From: an uncultured Erysipelotrichaceae bacterium
GTDB taxonomy: Bacteria; Bacillota_I; Bacilli_A; RF39; UBA660
Assembly (NCBI GenBank): GCA_902795845.1
Contig: CADBMU010000061.1
Coordinates: forward strand, 1-5,384
DNA: 5,384 nt
Direction of reading: 5' to 3'
Shown here: positions 1 through 4,170 of the stretch, in pieces
How the letters are laid out: each line of letters opens with the position of its first letter
How positions within the stretch are numbered: the stretch's first letter is position 1
Position numbers and translations under genes: made by a program
Notes under the pieces: generated by a model
What the model saw: the letters and a program-made list of their open reading frames with translations, nothing else
Database searches by the model: none
Told to the model about the DNA's origin: nothing

Positions 1-1
1 G

Positions 2-79
2 GGAGATCAGGTTGAACCACGTAAAGAATGGATTAATGAAAATGTTGACTTTACATTGGAAGACGATTTTAGGAAGTAG
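2..79 (+). CDS. parE: DNA topoisomerase IV subunit B (ParE), C-terminal end only
   Basis: Only the last 25 codons are in the window; the gene begins upstream. The frame reads GDQVEPRKEWINENV, then DFTLEDDFRK and a TAG stop at 77-79. A G-D-x-V-E-P-R-K-x-W-I segment just before an acidic end is typical of the extreme C-terminus of Gram-positive ParE and of GyrB-like subunits. ParE is the ATPase subunit of topoisomerase IV and works with ParC to separate linked daughter chromosomes. Immediate linkage to parC, with an 8-nt gap and the parC ribosome binding site starting inside the parE stop codon, favours ParE over GyrB and indicates a parE-parC operon. The ATPase and Toprim domains lie outside the window and cannot be assessed. 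Confidence 0.88.
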   Translation, partial: GDQVEPRKEWINENVDFTLEDDFRK

Positions 80-83
80 GTGA
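78..83 (+). promoter_or_regulatory. Ribosome binding site of parC
   Basis: AGGTGA begins inside the parE TAG stop and lies 4 nt before the parC ATG at 88. This placement fixes the parC start and is compatible with translational coupling between parE and parC. The same AGGTGA core precedes ylbD and ftsW in this window. Confidence 0.75.
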
Positions 84-87
84 TAAA

Positions 88-2607
88 ATGGCAAAGAAAA
101 AAGAAGAACAGACTATAGTTGAAAAAATATATGATTATTCTTTAGAAGAAATAATGGGAACTTGTTTTGGAAGATATTCAAAAGAGATTATTCAAGAAAG
201 AGCGTTACCTGACGTTCGTGATGGCTTAAAACCAGTTCAAAGAAGAATTTTGTATGCTATGTTTGCATCTCATTTTACATATGACAAACCATATCGTAAA
301 AGTGCTCGTGCAGTTGGAGATATCATGGGAAAATTTCACCCACATGGCGATTCTTCTATATATGACGCTTTAATTCGTATGAGTCAAAAATGGAAGATGC
401 GTGAAACATTTATAGACATTCATGGTAATAATGGATCAATTGATGGTGATGGCCCAGCAGCTATGCGTTATACAGAAGCTAGATTATCAAAGTTTGCTGA
501 AGTTATGCTTAAAGATATAAAAAAAGATACAGTTGAAATGACTTATAACTTTGATGATACTGAATTAGAACCTACTGTTTTGCCGGCAGGATTTCCTAAC
601 CTTTTAGTAAATGGTTCTACAGGAATTTCTGCAGGTTATGCTACAAATATACCACCTCATAATTTAAGTGAAGTAATAGATGCTACAATAAAAAGGATAG
701 ATTCACCTAATTGCCGTCTTGAAACAGTTATGGAAGTCTTAAAAGGTCCTGATTTTCCAACTGGTGGAGTTGTTGAAGGTAAAGCTGGATTAATAGAAGC
801 TTATACTAAAGGAAAAGGAAAAGTAATTGTTAAAGCTAAAGCAGAAATAGTAACAAGTAAAAATAAGAAACAAATTATTATTCATTCAATACCTTATGAA
901 GTTGTTAAAGAACAATTAGTCAAAAAAATACTTGATATTAAAGCTGATAAGAAAATTGAAGGGATTAATGATGTTATTGATGAATCAGACCATGCTAATT
1001 TAGCAAGACTTGTTATAGATCTTAAACCTCAAGCAGATGCTGAACTTATATTAAATTATTTATATAAAAATACTGATTTACAGATAAATTATAATTTTAA
1101 TATGGTTGCTATTGTAAATAGAAGACCTAAACTAGTTGGAGTATTAGATATTTTAGATGCTTTTATAGCTCATCAAAAAGAAGTAATAACAAGAAGAACT
1201 AGATTTGATCTAAATGAAGCAAATTTTAGATTCCATATTTTAGAAGGATTATTAAAAGCAATAAGTATTTTAGATGAAGTAATTGCTACAATAAGAGCTA
1301 GTAAGAATAAAAGTGATGCTATAAATAACTTGGTTAGTAAGTATGAATTTACATTTGATCAAGCTAAAGCCATTGTAGAATTACAATTATATCGTTTGAC
1401 GAATACTGATATTGAAGAAATTAAGGCAGAAATGGCTAAGCTAGAAAAAAATATTAGTATCTGGACTCAAATACTTAATAATGAAGATGCCTTAAAATAT
1501 GTTATGAAAACAGAACTTAAAGCTATTAAAAAAGAGTATGGCAATGAAAGGCGTACAGAAATTAGGGACGAAATTACTGAAATTAAACTTGATATGAAAA
1601 GTATGATTCCTAAAGAAAATGTTATTGTTATTGTAACAAACGAAGGATATATTAAAAAAGTAAGTCTTAAAAGTTATAATTCTTCAAATGATGAAAAGAC
1701 AATGATGAAACCAGGAGATTTTGTTAAGGGATTTTATGAAGTAAGTACTCTTGATAATATTATTTTATTTACAAATCAAGGTAGATATTTATTTATTCCA
1801 GTTCATGCAATACCAGAAGTTAAATGGAAAGAACTTGGAAAACACGTTAATAGTGTTGTAATGATTTCACCAGAAGAAAAGATAATTTCTTCATTAGTAT
1901 TAGAAAATAAAGATGATATTATTATTCTTGCAACTAAAAATGGATTAGTAAAAAAATCTAAATTAGAAGACTTTATTGTTTCAAGATATTCTAAACCAAT
2001 TACTGCTATTAAATTAAAAGACAATGATGAATTAGTAAGTGTAGAAAAAGACAATACTAATGTCGTTCTTGTTACAAAAAATGGTTACTACTTAAAATAT
2101 AATTCTTTAGAGATACCTGTTGTTGGTCCTAAAGCTGCTGGTGTTAAAGGAATTAATTTAAAAGATGATGAATTAGTAAGTTTAAGTAGTTTTAGTGATA
2201 ATGATGAATATCTGAATGTATTTACTAATAATAGAACAGCTAAAAGAATTAAAATATCAGAACTTGCTACGTTAAGTAGAGCAAAAAAAGGTAATTTATT
2301 GATGAAAAAAGTCAAATCGGCTGTTTACTATATAATTAAAGCTTTTATTACTAATTCAAGAGATATTATATGTTTAGAATTTGATAATGAAATAAAAGAA
2401 ATTAAAAATAGTGATATTTCAATAATGGATTTAGCTTCAACTGGTTCTTCTATTTCTAAATATAATCTTGAAGAAATATTTATTAAAACAGAAAAAAAAT
2501 CTTATATTAAAAAGAAACCAGTAGAGAGTATTGAAGAATCTCAAGGTAAGAAAGAAGAAGTTAAAGAATTTACAATGGATGATTTCTTAGATGATTTTAA
2601 ATTATAA
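88..2607 (+). CDS. parC: DNA topoisomerase IV subunit A (ParC)
   Basis: This is the DNA breakage-rejoining subunit of topoisomerase IV, which with ParE unlinks replicated chromosomes by ATP-driven double-strand passage. At 839 residues it is slightly longer than B. subtilis ParC (about 806). The winged-helix core covers about residues 30-150 and holds the active site AAMRYTEA, with catalytic Tyr128 next to Arg127. The quinolone-determining stretch HPHGDSSIYDA puts Ser89 and Asp93 at the usual resistance positions, both susceptible-type residues. GSTGISAGYATNIPPHN carries the DNA-wedging isoleucine, probably Ile180. A coiled-coil arm spans roughly 370-490. From about 510 a beta-pinwheel follows, with repeated hydrophobic-strand plus T(K)NG units and a degenerate first GyrA-box region (DFVKGF) instead of the canonical box of GyrA; this supports ParC over GyrA. 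It ends in a charged linker and FTMDDFLDDFKL, a ParC-type acidic tail. The start is fixed by AGGTGA 4 nt upstream. No frameshift or missing catalytic residue is seen. Confidence 0.95.
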   Translation: MAKKKEEQTIVEKIYDYSLEEIMGTCFGRYSKEIIQERALPDVRDGLKPVQRRILYAMFASHFTYDKPYRKSARAVGDIMGKFHPHGDSSIYDALIRMSQKWKMRETFIDIHGNNGSIDGDGPAAMRYTEARLSKFAEVMLKDIKKDTVEMTYNFDDTELEPTVLPAGFPNLLVNGSTGISAGYATNIPPHNLSEVIDATIKRIDSPNCRLETVMEVLKGPDFPTGGVVEGKAGLIEAYTKGKGKVIVKAKAEIVTSKNKKQIIIHSIPYEVVKEQLVKKILDIKADKKIEGINDVIDESDHANLARLVIDLKPQADAELILNYLYKNTDLQINYNFNMVAIVNRRPKLVGVLDILDAFIAHQKEVITRRTRFDLNEANFRFHILEGLLKAISILDEVIATIRASKNKSDAINNLVSKYEFTFDQAKAIVELQLYRLTNTDIEEIKAEMAKLEKNISIWTQILNNEDALKYVMKTELKAIKKEYGNERRTEIRDEITEIKLDMKSMIPKENVIVIVTNEGYIKKVSLKSYNSSNDEKTMMKPGDFVKGFYEVSTLDNIILFTNQGRYLFIPVHAIPEVKWKELGKHVNSVVMISPEEKIISSLVLENKDDIIILATKNGLVKKSKLEDFIVSRYSKPITAIKLKDNDELVSVEKDNTNVVLVTKNGYYLKYNSLEIPVVGPKAAGVKGINLKDDELVSLSSFSDNDEYLNVFTNNRTAKRIKISELATLSRAKKGNLLMKKVKSAVYYIIKAFITNSRDIICLEFDNEIKEIKNSDISIMDLASTGSSISKYNLEEIFIKTEKKSYIKKKPVESIEESQGKKEEVKEFTMDDFLDDFKL

Positions 2608-2632
2608 AAAAGTTCTATTAAGGACTTTTTTT
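2606..2632 (+). terminator. Intrinsic terminator of the parE-parC operon
   Basis: The arms 2606-2615 and 2622-2631 can form a 10-bp stem, including one G-T wobble and only two G-C pairs, around a 6-nt loop. Seven Ts at 2626-2632 provide the U-tract. The hairpin begins inside the parC TAA stop. Six of the ten pairs are A-T from the A-run opposite the T-run, so termination may be incomplete and could let some transcripts run into ylbD. Confidence 0.65.
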
Positions 2633-2645
2633 AATATAATTTTAT

Positions 2646-2651
2646 AGGTGA
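2646..2651 (+). promoter_or_regulatory. Ribosome binding site of ylbD
   Basis: AGGTGA sits 4 nt before the ATG at 2656, the same core and spacing as at parC. It supports this start for the ylbD-like gene. Confidence 0.65.
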
Positions 2652-2655
2652 TAGT

Positions 2656-3003
2656 ATGTCAAAAGAGAATTTTAAATTATTTGCAAGAAATCATCCAGAA
2701 CTTGTAGAGTTTATCAAAAATGGTGATATGACATGGCAGAAGTTTTATGAAATTTATGATATTTATGGTGAAGATGCAAAAGCTTGGAGTTCTTATATAA
2801 CTTCTTCTAAACCTACTGTTAATAGTTTTCAGGATATTCTTGGAAATATTAATACTGAATCTATTCAAAAACATATAAATACTGCTCAAAAAGCAATAGG
2901 GTTAGTACAAGAATTAGCTGGAAAAAAAGGAAGTGAAGTGGCTTCTAATTTAGTTAAAGGCCCTATTAATCCACGACCTATTAATAAATTTTTTGAGGAT
3001 TAA
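2656..3003 (+). CDS. ylbD: YlbD-like protein (YlbD_coat family), function unknown
   Basis: A 115-residue soluble protein with no signal peptide or membrane segment. The N-terminal half matches my recollection of YlbD proteins: FKLFARNHPELVEFIKNG (6-23), then TWQKFYEIYDIYGED (26-40) and a Trp-x-x-Tyr (44-47). This fits the family pattern F-x-x-F-x-x-x-H-P-x-L, T-W-Q-x-x-Y-E, G-E-D. The C-terminal half (about 53-115) is less conserved, with a predicted helix around 68-90 and a Pro-rich stretch (GPINPRPIN, 102-110). B. subtilis YlbD is annotated as a putative spore coat protein, but no biochemical role is evident and the coat label may not apply here. The gene abuts ylbE (TAA then ATG), the conserved ylbD-ylbE order of Bacilli. 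Family assignment is fairly secure; function is not. Confidence 0.78.
   Translation: MSKENFKLFARNHPELVEFIKNGDMTWQKFYEIYDIYGEDAKAWSSYITSSKPTVNSFQDILGNINTESIQKHINTAQKAIGLVQELAGKKGSEVASNLVKGPINPRPINKFFED
2995..2998 (+). promoter_or_regulatory. Ribosome binding site of ylbE inside the end of ylbD
   Basis: GAGG lies 5 nt before the ylbE ATG at 3004, within the last codons of ylbD. Since the two genes abut without a gap, they are probably translated from one message and may be coupled. Confidence 0.6.
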
Positions 3004-3225
3004 ATGCGATTAGATATTCAAACTAAGTTAAAAAATGACCCTAAAATGATGGGATATTTAAAATTAAATTCTGATTGGTATAAGTATTTGAATAGAAATC
3101 CTCTAAATTATGATAAATTTGTTAAAACTATGAAAGAACAATATAAAATAAGGGCAACTGATAAAATTGGTGAAGTTGTAGATAATATAGATTTAGTAAG
3201 TAATATATTAAATATTTTAAAATAA
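3004..3225 (+). CDS. ylbE: YlbE-like protein, function unknown
   Basis: A 73-residue protein close to the usual YlbE length (about 75-80). It starts MRLDIQ, matching the M-R-x-D-x-Q start of YlbE proteins, and holds the family core D-W-Y-K-Y-L-N-R-N-P at 24-33, equivalent to P-x-W-Y-R-x-L-x-R-N-P. A lysine-rich helix follows (35-50), and the C-terminus is amphipathic (NIDLVSNILNIL, 61-72), resembling the family's helical end. There is no signal peptide and no clear membrane segment. The ATG follows the ylbD TAA directly, with GAGG 5 nt upstream, so it is the second gene of a two-gene unit. YlbE is a conserved Bacilli protein without an established function; nothing in this sequence suggests catalysis. 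The neighbouring YlbD-like gene reinforces the identification. Confidence 0.75.
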   Translation: MRLDIQTKLKNDPKMMGYLKLNSDWYKYLNRNPLNYDKFVKTMKEQYKIRATDKIGEVVDNIDLVSNILNILK

Positions 3226-3247
3226 AAGAATAATCTTTAATTTTTTT
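3223..3247 (+). terminator. Possible weak terminator after ylbE
   Basis: The arms 3225-3229 and 3234-3238 form a 5-bp hairpin with a 4-nt loop and a single G-C pair. Two As and a run of seven Ts (3241-3247) follow. The position, just after the ylbE TAA and before a strong promoter, fits a terminator, but the stem is so weak that it may be chance in AT-rich DNA. Confidence 0.3.
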
Positions 3248-3258
3248 AAATTCTAACC

Positions 3259-3288
3259 TTGACTTAAGATAAACAAATGTTATATAAT
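3259..3288 (+). promoter_or_regulatory. SigA-type promoter of the prepilin gene
   Basis: TTGACT at 3259-3264 (5 of 6 to the -35 consensus) and TATAAT at 3283-3288 (6 of 6 to the -10) are separated by 18 bp. The predicted transcript starts near 3295 and gives a leader of only about 23 nt. It is the best housekeeping-type promoter on the + strand of this window and indicates that the prepilin is transcribed independently of ylbD-ylbE. Confidence 0.75.
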
Positions 3289-3301
3289 CTTAATGTAAGG
3301 T

Positions 3302-3306
3302 AAGGA
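3302..3306 (+). promoter_or_regulatory. Ribosome binding site of the prepilin gene, long spacing
   Basis: AAGGA lies 11 nt before the ATG at 3318, at the long end of the usual range. It is the second half of a short tandem TAAGGTAAGG (3296-3305). No other good start lies between it and the ATG. The start is further supported by the 11-residue prepilin leader it yields. Confidence 0.5.
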
Positions 3307-3317
3307 CGTGTGAAGAA

Positions 3318-3797
3318 ATGAACAAATTAAATTTAAAAAATAAAAAAGGTTTTACATTAGTAGAGTTATTAGCAGTAATCGTAGTACTTGCAATAATTAT
3401 TTTAATAGCAATGCCATCTGTAATGAGTGCTATGGATAAAGCTAGAAGAAATGCTTTAATTACTGAAGCAAACGAAATAACAAAAATAGCTGCAACAGCA
3501 TTTGCTGATGATTCAATGGGGACAGGATTAACTTCTAAATGTTATTCGCTACAAGCATTAAAAGATGGTGGTTATTTAGATAAAAACTTAAAAGATTATT
3601 CTGGTTCTGTTTCTATTAGCATTGATTCTAATACAGGAGCTGTTACTAGAAAAATTTGGTTAAGTAATGGTATTTACAAGATTGTTACAAAAGTTGGTAA
3701 CCAAGATATTCCAAGCGATGGTGCAAATCCAGATGCATTAAGTGTAGAAGCTAATATTTATAGTGGTTCTTCAACTTCAAATAACTGCGGAAATTAG
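3318..3797 (+). CDS. Type IV prepilin-like protein (ComGC/GspG-like N-terminus)
   Basis: A 159-residue precursor with a class III prepilin signal. The Lys-rich leader MNKLNLKNKKG (1-11) is followed by FTLVELLAVIVVLAII (12-27), so cleavage and N-methylation are expected between Gly11 and Phe12, with the conserved Glu5 of the mature chain at Glu16. The hydrophobic helix runs to about residue 31, continuing as the usual amphipathic alpha-1 helix (to about 62). The remaining ~95 residues are a small Ser/Asn/Gly-rich globular domain. It has only two cysteines, Cys75 and Cys157; the latter is three residues from the end, so a disulfide closing a C-terminal loop, as in many pilins, is plausible. Prepilins are membrane-anchored until assembled into a pilus or competence/secretion pseudopilus. 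No prepilin peptidase, ATPase or platform protein is nearby, so the specific system cannot be named. The start is set by the leader length. Confidence 0.88.
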   Translation: MNKLNLKNKKGFTLVELLAVIVVLAIIILIAMPSVMSAMDKARRNALITEANEITKIAATAFADDSMGTGLTSKCYSLQALKDGGYLDKNLKDYSGSVSISIDSNTGAVTRKIWLSNGIYKIVTKVGNQDIPSDGANPDALSVEANIYSGSSTSNNCGN

Positions 3798-3815
3798 ATA
3801 AATTTGTAGTTCATT

Positions 3816-3845
3816 AAAAAATATCTCAATTAAGAGATATTTTTT
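3816..3845. terminator. Bidirectional terminator between convergent genes
   Basis: A perfect 12-bp stem (3816-3827 with 3834-3845) has a 6-nt loop and a TATCTC/GAGATA core. Six As on the 5' side and six or more Ts (3840-3846) on the 3' side give a U-tract in either direction. It follows the prepilin stop by 18 nt on the + strand, and its last base is the last base of the YjcZ-like stop codon on the - strand. It therefore most likely ends both transcripts. Confidence 0.85.
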
Positions 3846-4033
3846 TAGTTGTTATTATTTCCCCAGTTCCAACCAGCGCCAATTATTATTACTAGAAGGA
3901 TAAATAGAACTATCCATATTGCTGCGCCAATTCCGTAACCAGATGTATATCCTGCATAACCTGTATTACAGCAAGGATTAGAATAAGGCATTTGGCTTCC
4001 ACCATAGAAACCATTGTTTCCATAATAATACAT
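3845..4033 (-). CDS. YjcZ-like tiny membrane protein
   Basis: A 62-residue protein with an N-terminal region rich in Tyr, Gly and Asn (1-34), including a Cys-Cys pair at 21-22, and one hydrophobic segment, about 35-54 (core IWIVLFILLVIIIGAGW). It ends WNWGNNNN. A Gly/Tyr-rich start joined to a V-L-F-I-L-L-x-I-I-G-A helix is the signature of the YjcZ family of very small membrane proteins, annotated in Bacillus as sporulation-associated; this one is longer than the typical ~30-50 residues. The match is by recall of the pattern. The start is strongly supported by AAAGGAGGT 7 nt upstream. It converges on the prepilin gene and diverges from ftsW. Function is unknown; topology is probably single-pass, but its orientation cannot be judged. 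Without other sporulation genes in view, a sporulation role is only a family-name inference. Confidence 0.72.
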   Translation of the reverse strand: MYYYGNNGFYGGSQMPYSNPCCNTGYAGYTSGYGIGAAIWIVLFILLVIIIGAGWNWGNNNN

Positions 4034-4040
4034 ACTTATT

Positions 4041-4049
4041 ACCTCCTTT
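4041..4049 (-). promoter_or_regulatory. Near-perfect Shine-Dalgarno of the YjcZ-like gene
   Basis: On the - strand this reads AAAGGAGGT, complementary to the 16S rRNA 3' end over its full length, 7 nt before the ATG at 4033. It is the strongest ribosome binding site in the window and suggests efficient translation of this tiny gene. Confidence 0.85.
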
Positions 4050-4055
4050 ATGTAT

Positions 4056-4083
4056 CTAATATAGTTTATTAGTTAAATGTCAA
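4056..4083 (-). promoter_or_regulatory. Candidate promoter of the YjcZ-like gene
   Basis: On the - strand, TTGACA (4083-4078, 6 of 6) is followed after 16 bp by TATTAG (4061-4056, 4 of 6); ATTAGA at a 17-bp spacing is an alternative. Transcription would start around 4049, almost at the Shine-Dalgarno, giving a very short leader. The -35 box is also the left arm of an inverted repeat. Confidence 0.5.
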
Positions 4084-4093
4084 TTTTGACATT
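4076..4093. repeat. 8+8 bp inverted repeat in the divergent intergenic region
   Basis: AATGTCAA (4076-4083) and TTGACATT (4086-4093) are exact reverse complements separated by TT. The arms contain TTGACA hexamers facing outward on opposite strands. The repeat lies between the divergent YjcZ-like gene and ftsW and overlaps the candidate -35 of the former. It could be a dimeric repressor or activator site, or simply two back-to-back -35 boxes. Confidence 0.6.
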
Positions 4094-4106
4094 AAAAAAT
4101 CCCAAT

Positions 4107-4118
4107 TTATTTAAATAA
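4107..4118. repeat. 12-bp perfect AT palindrome
   Basis: TTATTTAAATAA is self-complementary. It lies in the AT-only stretch between the inverted repeat and the putative ftsW promoter. In DNA this AT-rich a 12-bp palindrome can easily be chance; it is recorded because it sits in a regulatory region. Confidence 0.3.
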
Positions 4119-4121
4119 GTT

Positions 4122-4149
4122 TTTAAATATTAAATAAATATGGTATTAT
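4122..4149 (+). promoter_or_regulatory. Candidate extended -10 promoter of ftsW
   Basis: TGGTATTAT (4141-4149) matches the extended -10 pattern TG-N-TATNNT, with 5 of 6 in the hexamer. TTTAAA (4122-4127), 16 bp upstream, is a weak -35, as is common for extended -10 promoters. Transcription would begin near 4156, at the ribosome binding site, so the leader would be short. Confidence 0.45.
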
Positions 4150-4155
4150 TAATAT

Positions 4156-4161
4156 AGGTGA
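4156..4161 (+). promoter_or_regulatory. Ribosome binding site of ftsW
   Basis: AGGTGA lies 9 nt before the ATG at 4171, a normal spacing. Met4 and Met8 are farther away (18 and 30 nt), so Met1 is preferred. Confidence 0.6.
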
Positions 4162-4170
4162 GAGTAGAAA

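Noticed and set aside
1803..2315. Two minus-strand open frames (1803-2054 and 2088-2315) inside parC
   Set aside because: They lie wholly within the well-conserved parC frame, show hydrophobic low-complexity composition typical of antisense reading of AT-rich genes, and lack convincing ribosome sites.
2635..2640. Perfect TATAAT upstream of ylbD as a -10 box
   Set aside because: No acceptable -35 lies 16-18 bp upstream (that position is inside the parC terminator), and transcription would begin within the ribosome binding site. The hexamer is expected by chance in DNA this AT-rich.
2677..2889. Minus-strand open frame antisense to ylbD
   Set aside because: Its product resembles no family I know, and the + strand frame has clear YlbD motifs and a good ribosome binding site.
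3293..3306. TAAGGTAAGG tandem as a regulatory repeat
   Set aside because: It is only two 5-nt units and is adequately explained as a duplicated Shine-Dalgarno-like stretch.
4086..4114. TTGACA at 4086-4091 as the -35 of an ftsW promoter
   Set aside because: No hexamer better than about 3 of 6 occurs at 16-18 bp spacing. The extended -10 at 4141-4149 is a better candidate, although the alternative cannot be excluded.
4034..4170. Riboswitch or other structured leader upstream of ftsW
   Set aside because: The region is almost entirely A and T without G-C-containing paired elements apart from the TTGACA repeat, and the predicted leader is too short.
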